A stretch of DNA of 64,000 nt from contig JAJDYR010000030.1 in the NCBI GenBank assembly GCA_022825065.1, positions 62,001 to 126,000 of the forward strand. Direction: 5' to 3'. Position numbers and translations under genes: made by a program. This document shows positions 33,487-43,306 of this stretch, one piece after another. Below the pieces are notes generated by a model. That model had not been told where the DNA came from, searched no databases, and worked only from the letters and a program-made list of their open reading frames with translations. This stretch comes from a bacterium (GTDB lineage: Bacteria; UBA8248). Position 1 is the stretch's first letter, and the number at the start of each line of letters is the position of its first letter.

Positions 33487-34311
33487 CTAGACGTCGTCCG
33501 TATCTTCGGGAATCTGCCCCGCTTCCTCCTCCCGCCTGGCGCTCGCCGCTTCGCAGAGGTCCGAGAACAGGAGATACCCCGCCAGATAATACGAGATAGA
33601 GGTCACCATCACGCCCGTCTGCAGCAGGACCTGCCCCAACAGACCCCCGCCGAAAATCCCCTGTATCACTTGCCAGAGGATGAACCAGATCAGCAGATAG
33701 GTCATCGCCAAAACGACGACAGTTCTCTCGCCTCCGCTCGATATCGCGCCGGCGCGGCGGAAGGCCTGGGCGAAGTCGTCGCCATAGAGTAGCGCGGTCA
33801 GGGTGCAGAAATAATAGCGCACGGCGGGCGTGAGAACGAGAAAAATCGTGACCGCGAACGAGAACGGAAGCCCGATGGGTGAGTCTCCGAAGATAAAACT
33901 GAAGATAAACACCGAGGTCGCAAATCCGATGACGCCCAGCAACTGCAAACCAAAGGTGTACGCCAGATCCACCTTGGCGACGGACTTCAGGCGATTCACC
34001 GCCTCGGCGATGTCCCAAACGGCCCCGTCGCCCATGCGCTCGGACTCGACCCTCAAGATCAGGAGAATGAACAGGAAAACCTGTAATACGCGCAAAATCA
34101 ACTGCGAGGCGATCATGAGGGGGAACAGCAGCATGAGATTCGCCTGGGGGTCGATCAGCGATTTGATGGAAGGATGAACCGAAAGCGCAATCATGGATAC
34201 CGGCACGTAAATCGCGACGAAAAGGCGGGTGATCTGCGCAAAATCCGACGCATGGCTGCGCACCCCGAACTCGATGTATCTGGACAGGGGGCCGAGTGCT
34301 GTATTTTTCAT
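33487..34311 (-). CDS. Hypothetical six-span membrane protein
   Basis: A 274-residue protein with about six hydrophobic segments and a charged C-terminal tail (SARREEEAGQIPEDTDDV). Segments include LMLLFPLMIASQLILRVLQV, FGLQLLGVIGFATSVFIFSF and TYLLIWFILWQVIQGIFGGG. The plan resembles YIP1-like or other domain-of-unknown-function membrane proteins, but I cannot name a family. It converges with the PhnP-like gene (eight bases between stops) and diverges from mlaE. The ribosome-binding site before ATG 34311 is poor. Confidence 0.55.
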   Translation of the reverse strand: MKNTALGPLSRYIEFGVRSHASDFAQITRLFVAIYVPVSMIALSVHPSIKSLIDPQANLMLLFPLMIASQLILRVLQVFLFILLILRVESERMGDGAVWDIAEAVNRLKSVAKVDLAYTFGLQLLGVIGFATSVFIFSFIFGDSPIGLPFSFAVTIFLVLTPAVRYYFCTLTALLYGDDFAQAFRRAGAISSGGERTVVVLAMTYLLIWFILWQVIQGIFGGGLLGQVLLQTGVMVTSISYYLAGYLLFSDLCEAASARREEEAGQIPEDTDDV

Positions 34312-34495
34312 ATAAAAAACAAACCCTTAGAAGAATATGACTGCTCGCGCCGGCGTTGATCTTCGTGCTTCAGGAACGATACACTAGGAATCGACTTTCT
34401 CCGCCCTGCGAATCGCGAGACCGCCCGTCGAAGCCGCCACGCAATCCATGACGATCACTATACTCGCTCATGATGAGGATTAGAAGGCAAGCCCC

Positions 34496-35284
34496 ATGAG
34501 TTCCGCGACAATGGTGAGACAAGGCATCCAGGCGCTCGGACGCAGGGCGATGGAGATCATCGCCAGCATGGGAAGAGCTGCGATCTTCCTGCTCGAATCC
34601 GTGCGGTGGATCTTCGCGCCACCCTGGCGGCCCTCGCTCCTGATGCGCCAGATATACATTATCGGCACGGGTTCGCTCTCCATCGTCCTGCTGACCGGCC
34701 TGTTCACAGGAATGGTGCTGGCGCTGCAGGGAATCTACGCCTTCAGGAAATTCGGCTCCGAAGCCTTCCTGGGCCCCGCCGTCGCCTTCAGCCTCATCCG
34801 CGAACTCGGGCCCGTGCTCACCGCCCTCGTCGTCACCGGCAGGGCGGGCTCCGCCATGACGGCCGAAATCGGCATCATGCAGATCACCGAACAGGTGGAC
34901 GCTCTCAAGAGCATGGCCGTGAACCCCCTGCAGCGCCTCGTCTCTCCCCGGCTGCTCGCGGGCGTGATAGTATTCCCCCTGCTGACGGCGCTTTGCGATC
35001 TCATCGGCATTTTCGGGGCCTATCTCGTTGGCGTGGAGTTGATGGGCTTGAGTTCGGGCACCTTTTTCGGGGAGATGCAGGACAAGATCGAGATGGTCGA
35101 CATCAACGTAGGCTTATGGAAGTCCATCGTATTCGGCCTGATCGTCACATGGGTCTGCTGCTATAAGGGGTATCATTGCGGTCACGGGGCCGAGGGAGTG
35201 GGCAAGGCGACCACCTCGGCCGTGGTGCTCTCTTCCGTCCTGATACTGGTGGGCGATTATTTCCTCACCTCGATTCTCATTTGA
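34496..35284 (+). CDS. mlaE: Phospholipid ABC transporter permease MlaE
   Basis: Inner-membrane permease of the Mla system that moves phospholipids between the inner and outer membranes. The 262-residue protein has LTGLFTGMVLALQGIYAFRK, FSLIRELGPVLTALVVTGRA and the ITEQVDALKSMAVNP box, all hallmarks of the MlaE family, with about five membrane spans. The operon here is mlaE-mlaD-mlaC. The ATPase gene mlaF, usually first, is missing from this locus, so the ATPase must be encoded elsewhere. ATG 34496 has only a weak upstream site. The gene depends on a promoter in the 34312-34495 gap. Confidence 0.92.
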   Translation: MSSATMVRQGIQALGRRAMEIIASMGRAAIFLLESVRWIFAPPWRPSLLMRQIYIIGTGSLSIVLLTGLFTGMVLALQGIYAFRKFGSEAFLGPAVAFSLIRELGPVLTALVVTGRAGSAMTAEIGIMQITEQVDALKSMAVNPLQRLVSPRLLAGVIVFPLLTALCDLIGIFGAYLVGVELMGLSSGTFFGEMQDKIEMVDINVGLWKSIVFGLIVTWVCCYKGYHCGHGAEGVGKATTSAVVLSSVLILVGDYFLTSILI

Positions 35285-35298
35285 AGAAGGAACGAGCC

Positions 35299-35748
35299 TT
35301 GTACCGGAAAAACGTGGAATTCGGCGTCGGCGTATTCGTTCTGGCGGGAATCCTCGCGCTCGCCTATCTGTCCATCAACCTCGGCGGCCTGGATATCTTC
35401 GATGACGGCACCTATGAAGTCTCGGCGAATTTCACGTCCGCCACGGGCTTGAGAAGCGGCGCCTCGGTCGAAATGGCGGGCGTACGCGTCGGGCGGGTGA
35501 GCGGAATCTCCCTGGACGGGGAGGATGCGAGAATCAAGCTCCGCATCGACGAGAGCATCAGGCTCTCGCGGGATTCCATCGCCTCGATTCGCACGAAAGG
35601 GGTATTGGGCGACAAGTACGTGAGCTTAAGCCAGGGAGGGTCGGAAAAAATCATCCCCCCGGGCGGACGGATTCGGGAGACGGAGCCCCCGGTTGACATC
35701 GAGAAACTCATCGGCGACTTTATTTTCGGCAATGTGAAGAAGAAATAA
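35299..35748 (+). CDS. mlaD: MlaD-type lipid-binding MCE protein
   Basis: A 149-residue membrane-anchored MCE protein that shuttles lipid in the periplasm. It begins YRKNVEFGVGVFVLAGILAL, the membrane anchor, then SANFTSATGLRSGASVEMAG, a single MCE domain with VRVGRVSGISL and KGVLGDKYVSLSQGGSEKI. The start is TTG 35299, preceded by GGAA; a longer frame upstream runs into mlaE and is not conserved. It is shorter than typical MlaD, lacking most of the C-terminal helix. It follows mlaE by 14 bases. Confidence 0.87.
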   Translation: MYRKNVEFGVGVFVLAGILALAYLSINLGGLDIFDDGTYEVSANFTSATGLRSGASVEMAGVRVGRVSGISLDGEDARIKLRIDESIRLSRDSIASIRTKGVLGDKYVSLSQGGSEKIIPPGGRIRETEPPVDIEKLIGDFIFGNVKKK

Positions 35749-35923
35749 AGGGACATCGCCGCCTGAAACAACGCTGGAAGATGACCGATAATCTGTTCGT
35801 CAATGAGTGCTTCGCGCCAGCAGACTCAGAATCGAGAGAGCCGGACAACATATAAAACATCATCATATCATCCGAGTTTCGCCGCCGCTCCCGAATGCAG
35901 TCATACCCCTACGAGGAGAAACC

Positions 35924-36529
35924 ATGTTGTTGAAAAAGCGTTTGCCGCTACTCATCGCCGCACTTCTGGCCCATGCGCTTCTCGCTTCGGCCACCCAGGC
36001 GGGAGAGCCCTCCGAAGTGGTGCGCAAGGGGATACACGGGGTGTTGGAGATCCTCGGCCAGCCCGAATTGAAGGCGCCCGAGAAAAAGGCGGAGCGCAGA
36101 AACCGGATGCGCAAGATCATCCACCAGCATTTCGATTTCGAGGAAATGTCCCGGCGAAGCCTCGCAAGGGCGTGGAGAAAGCGCACGCCCGAGGAGAAGG
36201 CCGAATTCATCGAGCTTTTCAGCTATTTCATGGAACGCAACTACGCCGGCACACTGGAAAGCTACACCAACGAGAAAGTCGTTCTCGGCAAAGAGACCAG
36301 CGACGCGGAATTCGCCAAGGTGAACACCGTCATCATCACAACGAACAAGAAAGAGGTCAACATCGTCTACCGCCTGCACAAAGTGGAAGGCGAATGGCGC
36401 GTCTACGACGTTGTGGTGGAGGGCGTGAGTCTGGTGAAAAACTACCGGGACCAGTTCCGCTCCATCATCCGGAGAACTTCCTACGCCAACCTCGTGAAAA
36501 TCCTCCGGGCCAAGCGAGACGAGGGCTAG
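35924..36529 (+). CDS. mlaC: Periplasmic lipid carrier MlaC
   Basis: Soluble periplasmic phospholipid carrier between MlaD and the outer membrane. The 201-residue precursor has a signal peptide (LLKKRLPLLIAALLAHALLA, then SATQA), followed by HQHFDFEEMSRRSLARAWRK and FIELFSYFMERNYAGTLESY, both characteristic of MlaC, and EWRVYDVVVEGVSLVKNYRD near the end. ATG 35924 follows GAGGAG by six bases. A 175-base gap separates it from mlaD. Its last 65 bases overlap the convergent hypothetical gene. Confidence 0.88.
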   Translation: MLLKKRLPLLIAALLAHALLASATQAGEPSEVVRKGIHGVLEILGQPELKAPEKKAERRNRMRKIIHQHFDFEEMSRRSLARAWRKRTPEEKAEFIELFSYFMERNYAGTLESYTNEKVVLGKETSDAEFAKVNTVIITTNKKEVNIVYRLHKVEGEWRVYDVVVEGVSLVKNYRDQFRSIIRRTSYANLVKILRAKRDEG

Positions 36530-36857
36530 TGGGGTCGCCCGCGGCGGGCGGCCTGCCCGGCACGCGGGGGAGCGGATATTTTCGGTTCACCTCCGCATGG
36601 TTCCGAAGCCCCATCGCTTCTCTTTGCACGATCAGGAAATACCGGTAGCGCTCGGCATCGTCCATCGCGTGATGGAGCGCACTCTCCCGCCTTTCCCTGA
36701 TTTTATCGCCGAGTTCTCCTGCCTTCTCCCAAGCGCGCCAGGCGGCCCACGCCCTTTTATGGCGTTTCGAAAATTCACTGCCGATGCGGCCGAGCGTTGA
36801 AGCCATCTCCTCGGCTATCTCGCGTTCCACGGCCAGGGGTTTGAATTTTTTCGACAT
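36465..36857 (-). CDS. Hypothetical basic, helical protein
   Basis: About 130 residues, largely helical and charged: EREIAEEMASTLGRIGSEFS, RHKRAWAAWRAWEKAGELGD and HHAMDDAERYRYFLIVQREA. The C-terminal 40 residues (after RKYPLPRVPGRPP) run antisense over the mlaC 3' end and look unconserved, so the true product may be shorter. ATG 36857 lies four bases after the stop of the transporter gene, implying co-transcription. No family recognised. It may be a spurious extension of a real short gene. Confidence 0.4.
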   Translation of the reverse strand: MSKKFKPLAVEREIAEEMASTLGRIGSEFSKRHKRAWAAWRAWEKAGELGDKIRERRESALHHAMDDAERYRYFLIVQREAMGLRNHAEVNRKYPLPRVPGRPPAAGDPTSPRLAWPGGFSRGWRRKFSG

Positions 36858-36861
36858 GGCT

Positions 36862-38043
36862 CTATGCCGTCTCCCTGGGCAGTCCGAGGGAGAGGAACGA
36901 ACCCACAATGCCGAACGCCATGCAGACCAGTGGCAAGGCCGTTTCCACGCCGATGTAATCGGCCAGGCCGCCCACGGCGATCATCCCGATACTCGCCACG
37001 AACCAGACCACGCCGAGCATGAAACTGCTCACCAGGGCGGCGTGTTCGGGGGCGATCTCCTGCGCGTACGTCACCGAAACGCCCATCTGCGCGTAAAAGG
37101 CGGCGCCCGATAATATGACGAAGACGGTCCGCAAGGGCTCATCAAACAGAAAGGCCATGCCCAACGCGGGCGTGCCCAGGCAAATGGCCATGATCGTCAC
37201 GATCCGCCTGCCGAAAATGTCCGAGAGATGACCGCCGTAGATGCCGCCCACCGCCGCGGCGACCAGAAACAGGGTAACGGCCGTTCCACCCGCGGCCAGC
37301 GAACCGCCTTTGGCGATAATGTAGATCGGCAAGAAAACCTGCACCGTCATGGTCACCGTGGTGCGGCACAAATTCACGACCCACAAGAGGAAAAGCGGGC
37401 GGAACACGATCCTGAGCATAGACATCGTCTGCTTGAAACTTTGCGATGCGCCGCTCCCCACCTCCCGGATGGGTGGAGAGAAGAAAAGCAAGGGCGCCCC
37501 GATGATAATGCCGAAGAGGGCGGCGTAAGGCATGGCGTCGATGCCCCACCGGGTGACGATGAACGTCGCCACCCCGGAGCCCAGCCCCACGCCCAAACGG
37601 CCGCCCGCGACATAAAGCGACATGCCGAACCCTTTTCTCGCGCCGGCGGACTGACCGGCGATGACCGAAGCCACGGGATGAAAACAGGCCGACCCCGAGC
37701 CTGCGATCAGCATGAGGAGCATGAGCATCCAGAAATTCGGCATGTAGAGCATGAACGCCAACAGCGCGCCGCCCAGCGGTCCGAGCGCCAGGAGCCATCC
37801 TTTCCTGATCCTGTCGGCGAAGTAGCCGAAAAGGGGCTGGCCCACGGCGCCGGTTACTGAAAGCGTGGTGGCCAGAAGACCCGCCAGGCTCAGGGGCAGG
37901 TCCAGGCGCTCTACGATGAGAGGGAGCAACGGGGGAAGGAATCCGAAATAGCTGTCGTTCGCGACGTGGGCAACGATGAGCAGGGAGATTCTTCTTTTTT
38001 TGAGGCGCTCTGGAACCGCGCCGGCCACTGCCGAATCCCTCAA
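36862..38043 (-). CDS. Major facilitator transporter, Fsr (fosmidomycin resistance)-like
   Basis: A 393-residue, 12-span transporter. The N-terminal SLLIVAHVANDSYFGFLPPL followed by LIVERLDLPLSLAGLLATTL matches the Fsr-type branch (NDxxxGxxPPL), and FGYFADRIRKGWLLALGPLG is the loop 2-3 motif. GSGSACFHPVASVIAGQSAG fits too. Members export drugs such as fosmidomycin, but many have other substrates. The start is ATG 38043; the next minus-strand gene begins four bases after its stop. Confidence 0.82.
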   Translation of the reverse strand: MRDSAVAGAVPERLKKRRISLLIVAHVANDSYFGFLPPLLPLIVERLDLPLSLAGLLATTLSVTGAVGQPLFGYFADRIRKGWLLALGPLGGALLAFMLYMPNFWMLMLLMLIAGSGSACFHPVASVIAGQSAGARKGFGMSLYVAGGRLGVGLGSGVATFIVTRWGIDAMPYAALFGIIIGAPLLFFSPPIREVGSGASQSFKQTMSMLRIVFRPLFLLWVVNLCRTTVTMTVQVFLPIYIIAKGGSLAAGGTAVTLFLVAAAVGGIYGGHLSDIFGRRIVTIMAICLGTPALGMAFLFDEPLRTVFVILSGAAFYAQMGVSVTYAQEIAPEHAALVSSFMLGVVWFVASIGMIAVGGLADYIGVETALPLVCMAFGIVGSFLSLGLPRETA

Positions 38044-38108
38044 AGACGTTCTCCGAAACGAAAAATGCTGCGATGGTCCCGCCCGATCCCGGCGCGGATG
38101 CGTGGCGA

Positions 38109-40754
38109 TTATGTCATCTTTTCGATCAGCCCGGGAACAGCGGCGAGGGCGTCGTCCACTTTTTCCACGTCCTTGCCGCCCGCTTGCGCGAAGTCCTGCC
38201 TACCGCCGCCTCTGCCGCCGACGAGCGAGGCCACCTCTTTCACGAGATTCCCGGCATGAATACGAGATGTGAGGTCTTTCGTGACGCCCGCGGCGATGGC
38301 GACCTTCCCGTCCGTCACGGCGGCGATCACCGCGACGCCGCTTTGCAGCTTCCCCTTCGCCGCGTCGATGATTCCGCGCAACTCGCCCGCCTGAAGGCCG
38401 TCGCGTCTCACGGCGATGAGCCTGACACCCGAAATTTCTTTGGCCTCGGAAGCCAGATCGCCCATCTCGTCGCGCGATTGCCTGTCGCGCGAATCCTTGA
38501 GTTCACGCTCGAGCGTCTTCACGCGGTCGAGCAGCCGCTTCACCCGATCGGCCTCCTCGAGCGGCGCCGCCCTGGTGAGTTCCCCGATTTCCGAGAGAAC
38601 GTGTTGTTCCTTGCGGGCCTGGAGGAGCGCGCCCTCTCCCGTCAATGCCTCGATGCGCCTCACGCCCGAGGCCACGCTGCCCTCGTGCAGGATGCGGAAT
38701 AAACCGATGTCGCCTACGGCGCGCGCATGCGTGCCCCCGCAAAGCTCCATGCTGAAATCACCCACGGAAACGACCCGCACGTCCTCGCCGTAACGCTCGC
38801 CGAAGAGCGCCGTCGCCCCTTCAGACAGCGCGTCGTCTATCGACATGTGGCGCGTCTCCACGCTCGCGTTCTCGCGAATGCGCTCGTTGACGATGTCCTC
38901 CACCCTTTCGCGCTCTCGCGTCGTCATCGCCGCGAAATGGGTGTAGTCGAACCGCAGTCTCTCGGGCGAGAGGTGGGAACCCGCCTGCTTGACGTGATCT
39001 CCCAAAACCTGGCGCAGCGCGTATTGCAGCAGGTGGGTGGCCGAGTGGTTGCGCCTCAAGAGCTCGCGCCTCTCCGCGTCGATTCGCGCGTTGACATTCT
39101 GTCCCTTCTTGAGGGTTCCTTCCGTCACCTTGATATGATGCGCGTACACGTCGGGAAGCGGCTTTTGCGTGTCGAGCACGACGGCGGCCCCATCGGGCCA
39201 GGAAAACACGCCCCTGTCGCCTTCCTGCCCACCCGCTTCGCCGTAAAACGGCGTCTTGTCGAGCACGACGCGCGCCTCATCTCCTGCGCCGGCCTCATCG
39301 CACAGCGCGCCATCCACCATGAGGGCGCGGGCGCAGGCTTGTTCTTCATCGTGATCATAGCCGGTGAATTCGGTCGCGCCCGCCTCATCGCGCACCTGGT
39401 GCCAGATTTCATCGACGGCGGCCTCGCCCGAGCCTTTCCAGTGGGCGCGCGCGCGTTCGCGCTGCTGCTCCATCGCCTCATCGAAACCGCCCTGGTCTAT
39501 CTCGAGGCCATGAAACGCGGCCGTCTCCACCGCCAGATCCCACGGATAGCCATAAGTATCGAGCAGGGTGAACACCTCCCCGCCCGGAATGGTGGCGCTG
39601 CCCGATGATTTCACTTCTTCAGCGAGCGCGTCCATGCGCGGCTGGCCCTGCGCCAGGGTGTTGGCGAACCTCTCCTCTTCGGCCAGCGTGACGCGGGAGA
39701 TGTAGCTCAGGCCCTCCCTGAGTTCGGGAAAGGCGCCGCCCATCATGTCGGCCACCACGCCCGCCGTCTGATGCAGGAACGGCCCCTCGATGCCCAGCAT
39801 CCTGCCGTGCCGCAAGGCCCGCCTCGCCACGCGCCTCAACACGTAGCCCCGGCCCTCGTTGCTCGGCAGAACGCCGTCTGCCACCAGAAAGCTCACCGCG
39901 CGAACGTGGTCCGCAATGACGCGGAACGAGACGTCGTTCGGCGCGTCGCTGCCGGTGTATTCCCTGCCGCAACGCTCCTCGACCGAATGAATGAGCGGCA
40001 TCAAGAGGTCGGTGTGATAATTGCTGTCCTCTTTTTGCACCACCGCCGCAAGACGCTCCAGACCCATTCCCGTATCGACGGAGGGCTTGGGCAGCGGCTC
40101 CATCTTGCCCGAAGCCTCCCGGTTGAACTGCATGAACACGAGGTTCCAGAGTTCCAGATAGCGATCCCCGTCCTCATCCTCGTGTCCGCTTCCCGGCGGC
40201 GCGCCGACGATGTGATCGCCCTGATCATAGATGAGCTCCGAACAGGGGCCGCAGGGTCCGGTGTCCCCCATCGCCCAGAAGTTGTCCTTCTCATCCATGC
40301 GGACGATGCGCTCCGGCGGGACGCCCACGATCCGCTCCCAAAGCTCCGCCGCCTCGTCATCCTCCCTGAAGACGGTGATCCACATGCGGTCCCCGTCCAG
40401 ACCCACGCGGTTAATCAGAAACTCCCAGCCGAACTCGATCGCCTTTTCCTTGAAGTACTCGCCGAACGAGAAATTGCCCAGCATCTCGAAGAACGTGTGG
40501 TGCCGGGCCGTTCGGCCGACGTTTTCAAGGTCGTTGTGCTTGCCGCTCACCCGCAGGCATTTCTGGGAACTCACCGCACGGTTGTAGTCGCGCTTCTCCA
40601 GGCCCGTGAACACGTCCTTGAACTGAACCATGCCGGCGTTGGTGAACAGCAAGGTGGGGTCGTTCATGGGGACCAGCGCGGAACTGCGAACGATCCTGTG
40701 CGCCTCGCCGGCGAAGAATCCGAGAAATTGTTGGCGGACCTCATTGCCCTTCAT
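38109..40754 (-). CDS. alaS: Alanine-tRNA ligase
   Basis: Charges tRNA-Ala. The 881-residue enzyme contains the catalytic core (LVPMNDPTLLFTNAGMVQFK and GRTARHHTFFEMLGNFSFGE), the tRNA recognition region, the editing domain with zinc motifs NHSATHLLQYALRQ and MELCGGTHARAVGD, and the C-terminal C-Ala domain ending SLVGGRGGGRQDFAQAGGKD. All key elements are present and length is normal (about 875). It starts at ATG 40754, just downstream of the mutase gene on the same strand with a 67-base gap. Confidence 0.96.
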   Translation of the reverse strand: MKGNEVRQQFLGFFAGEAHRIVRSSALVPMNDPTLLFTNAGMVQFKDVFTGLEKRDYNRAVSSQKCLRVSGKHNDLENVGRTARHHTFFEMLGNFSFGEYFKEKAIEFGWEFLINRVGLDGDRMWITVFREDDEAAELWERIVGVPPERIVRMDEKDNFWAMGDTGPCGPCSELIYDQGDHIVGAPPGSGHEDEDGDRYLELWNLVFMQFNREASGKMEPLPKPSVDTGMGLERLAAVVQKEDSNYHTDLLMPLIHSVEERCGREYTGSDAPNDVSFRVIADHVRAVSFLVADGVLPSNEGRGYVLRRVARRALRHGRMLGIEGPFLHQTAGVVADMMGGAFPELREGLSYISRVTLAEEERFANTLAQGQPRMDALAEEVKSSGSATIPGGEVFTLLDTYGYPWDLAVETAAFHGLEIDQGGFDEAMEQQRERARAHWKGSGEAAVDEIWHQVRDEAGATEFTGYDHDEEQACARALMVDGALCDEAGAGDEARVVLDKTPFYGEAGGQEGDRGVFSWPDGAAVVLDTQKPLPDVYAHHIKVTEGTLKKGQNVNARIDAERRELLRRNHSATHLLQYALRQVLGDHVKQAGSHLSPERLRFDYTHFAAMTTRERERVEDIVNERIRENASVETRHMSIDDALSEGATALFGERYGEDVRVVSVGDFSMELCGGTHARAVGDIGLFRILHEGSVASGVRRIEALTGEGALLQARKEQHVLSEIGELTRAAPLEEADRVKRLLDRVKTLERELKDSRDRQSRDEMGDLASEAKEISGVRLIAVRRDGLQAGELRGIIDAAKGKLQSGVAVIAAVTDGKVAIAAGVTKDLTSRIHAGNLVKEVASLVGGRGGGRQDFAQAGGKDVEKVDDALAAVPGLIEKMT

Positions 40755-40821
40755 ATGCAGATTTCTCCAAATGTCGCTCTTTGATCTGAAAACTCCGGGG
40801 GGGAGAACATGCCATCACGCT

Positions 40822-42450
40822 TCAGATGGCGACGTCTTGCTGATACAGGCCGAAAACCTCGCGCATGGTGTCCGCGATTTCCCCGACCGTGGCCTCGGCC
40901 TTCACCGCCCTGAGGATGTAGGGCAGAAGATTGTCATCACCCCTGGCCGCGTGGCTCAAGGCGTCGAGGGCCTCGCTCGTACGGTCGGCATGGCGCCGTA
41001 TCCTCAGCGAGGCGACGCGCTCTTTTTGCTCTCCCTCGACCTCGGGGCGAATCTGGAGCGTCGAGATGGGCGCCTCTTCCTCCTGTTGATAGCGGTTCAC
41101 GCCGACGACGACCATCTCCCCCTCATCGACGAGGCGCTGATAAGCAAAGGCGCTCTCCTGGATCTGGCGCTGCACCCATCCCGTTTCGATGGCGTGGAGC
41201 ATGCCGCCGGTATCGTCGATATGCCGAATGATTTCCTCCGCGCGGGAGGCAATCTCGGACGTCAGCGCCTCGATGGCGTACGCTCCCCCGCACGGGTCCG
41301 CCACGTTCGGCACGTTCGATTCCTCGGCGAGTATCTGCTGGGTTCTGAGCGCGAGCCTCGCGGCATCCTCCGTGGGCAGGGAGAGGGCCTCGTCCATCGA
41401 ATTCGTGTGAAGCGACTGCGTGCCTCCCAGCACGGCGGCCATCGCCTGGAGCGCGACGCGCACGACGTTGTTTTTCGGCTGCTGGGCCGTCAGCGCGCTG
41501 CCGGCGGTCTGGGAGTGAAACCGCAGCATGCAGGCCTTCTCCGAACGCGCCCCGAAGCGCTCGCGCATGATCCGCGCCCAGAGCCTGCGCGCGGCGCGGA
41601 ACTTCGCGATCTCCTCCAGAAAGTGATTGTGGACGTTGAAGAAAAACGAGATGTGCGAGCCGAGTTCATCCACGTTCAGCCCTGAAGCGACCGCGGCCTC
41701 CACATAGGTGATGGCGTTCGCGAGCGTGAAGGCGACCTCCTGAACGGCGGTCGAGCCTGCCTCGCGGATGTGGTAGCCGCTGATCGATATGGCGTTCCAT
41801 TTGGGCACCCTGTCCTTGCAGAACTCCATGGTGTCGGTGATCAGGCGCAGGCTCGCCTCGGGCGGATAAATATAGGTGCCGCGCGCGATGTATTCCTTCA
41901 AGATGTCGTTCTGCACAGTCCCCCGGAGCGCTTCGGAGGGAATGCCGTGCTTCTCGGCCACCGCGACGTAGAGGGCCAGCAGGATGGGTGCTGTGGCGTT
42001 GATGGTCATCGACGTGGAAATCTTTTCCAGCGGAATGTCTTCGAGCAAGACCTCCATGTCCTCGATGGAGGCGATGGACACCCCCACGCGGCCCACCTCG
42101 CCGTATACCATGGGATGATCCGGGTCGTAGCCAATCTGGGTGGGCAGATCGAACGCCACGGAAATCCCCATCTGCCCGTGATCGAGGAGGTAGCGGTAGC
42201 GGTGGTTGCTCTCCCGCGCGCTGCCAAAACCGGCGTATTGGCGCATCGTCCAGAGCCGGCCTCGGTACATGTTCTCGTAGATTCCGCGCGTGTAGGGATG
42301 CGCTCCCGGCTTCTCGTCGAGGGCTTTGGGGTCGACTTCGCCCGGGCCGAAAAACGCCGGCAGAGCGATACCCGAGAGGGTGGCTGTACCCCCCTCCTCC
42401 GCAGGTTCGCTCCAGGCCCTCTGGGCCGTAGCGATGCTCGGCTCGATCAT
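40822..42450 (-). CDS. mcmA: Methylmalonyl-CoA mutase, large (catalytic) subunit without B12 domain
   Basis: Catalytic barrel of the cobalamin-dependent mutase that interconverts methylmalonyl-CoA and succinyl-CoA. The 542-residue protein shows [52 protein letters not shown] with the catalytic histidine, and [20 protein letters not shown]. The B12-binding C-terminal domain is absent, so it is the separate-subunit type. The small subunit gene is not in the window. Related mutases for isobutyryl- or ethylmalonyl-CoA cannot be excluded by eye. ATG 42450 has GGAGG about ten bases upstream; upstream in-frame residues are Phe-rich and unlikely. Confidence 0.87.
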   Translation of the reverse strand: MIEPSIATAQRAWSEPAEEGGTATLSGIALPAFFGPGEVDPKALDEKPGAHPYTRGIYENMYRGRLWTMRQYAGFGSARESNHRYRYLLDHGQMGISVAFDLPTQIGYDPDHPMVYGEVGRVGVSIASIEDMEVLLEDIPLEKISTSMTINATAPILLALYVAVAEKHGIPSEALRGTVQNDILKEYIARGTYIYPPEASLRLITDTMEFCKDRVPKWNAISISGYHIREAGSTAVQEVAFTLANAITYVEAAVASGLNVDELGSHISFFFNVHNHFLEEIAKFRAARRLWARIMRERFGARSEKACMLRFHSQTAGSALTAQQPKNNVVRVALQAMAAVLGGTQSLHTNSMDEALSLPTEDAARLALRTQQILAEESNVPNVADPCGGAYAIEALTSEIASRAEEIIRHIDDTGGMLHAIETGWVQRQIQESAFAYQRLVDEGEMVVVGVNRYQQEEEAPISTLQIRPEVEGEQKERVASLRIRRHADRTSEALDALSHAARGDDNLLPYILRAVKAEATVGEIADTMREVFGLYQQDVAI

Positions 42451-42657
42451 CGCGGGAAACCTCCACAAAAACAGAAAATCGAATGCCGCCCTCGTCTCAA
42501 AGAAAAATACCATATTCGCGCGCTATCAGGCCAGCTTGAGCGGATTTCGAGGCCCTTCCCGAGAGCGGGATGCGCCGGGCCGGAACAATACGGGCACTCC
42601 GCCTCCGGGAATTTCCGGCGAATTTCAAAATCGCGCGATTCAAGTTACAATTTTCTC

Positions 42658-43263
42658 ATGACTACCTATCGCCTGCCCCTGTTTCCGCTCCAAGTGGTTC
42701 TCCTGCCGGGCCAGCGGCTGCCCCTGCATATTTTCGAGGAACGCTACAAAATCATGATCGGCGAGTGCATCGAGGACGAAGCGCCCTTCGGAGTCGTTTT
42801 GGTGGGGAAAGGCGGTATCCACAAGATTGGATGCGTGGCCCGCGTGACCGAGGTGCTCGAAAAATTTCCCGACGGCAGGATGAACATTCTGACCCTGGGC
42901 GAGCAGCGCTTCGAGGTCTTCCGCATCTATGACAGCCAGCCCTATTTCGAGGGTGAGGTGAGCGATTTTCATGATGAAGAAGGAGAAGACCCCACGGAAT
43001 TGTGCCGGATGGTGTGGGACGCTCTCGAAAAAAACGAATCGATGCCCCTGAATCTGCCCGAGGAATTGCTGGAAAACCCCTTTCAGCTCTCTTTCGCCGT
43101 CGCCGAGGTTCTCAGGCTGCCGCTTCGGGAAAAACAGTCCTTCCTGGGTTCTCGCTCCATCGCATGGCGCCTGAAGCGATTGCTAGCATTGCTCAAAAGG
43201 GACAAGCCTTCAAATTTCGCCCTCACCGATTACGACAAGTCCACCCACAGAAACGGGCACTGA
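42658..43263 (+). CDS. LON N-terminal-domain protein (no protease part)
   Basis: A 201-residue protein made of one Lon N-terminal (PUA-like, substrate-binding) domain. LPLFPLQVVLLPGQRLPLHI, EERYKIMIGECIEDEAPFGV and ILTLGEQRFEVFRIYDSQPY are the family pattern. There is no ATPase or Ser-Lys protease domain. Such stand-alone proteins are common and may modulate protein turnover, but their role is not established. ATG 42658 begins the conserved sequence. It converges on ymdB, with 43 bases between stops. Confidence 0.82.
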   Translation: MTTYRLPLFPLQVVLLPGQRLPLHIFEERYKIMIGECIEDEAPFGVVLVGKGGIHKIGCVARVTEVLEKFPDGRMNILTLGEQRFEVFRIYDSQPYFEGEVSDFHDEEGEDPTELCRMVWDALEKNESMPLNLPEELLENPFQLSFAVAEVLRLPLREKQSFLGSRSIAWRLKRLLALLKRDKPSNFALTDYDKSTHRNGH

Positions 43264-43306
43264 AGTCTTTATTGGGGAAAAGCCTGAGCAGGCGTGCGCT
43301 CCGGCG

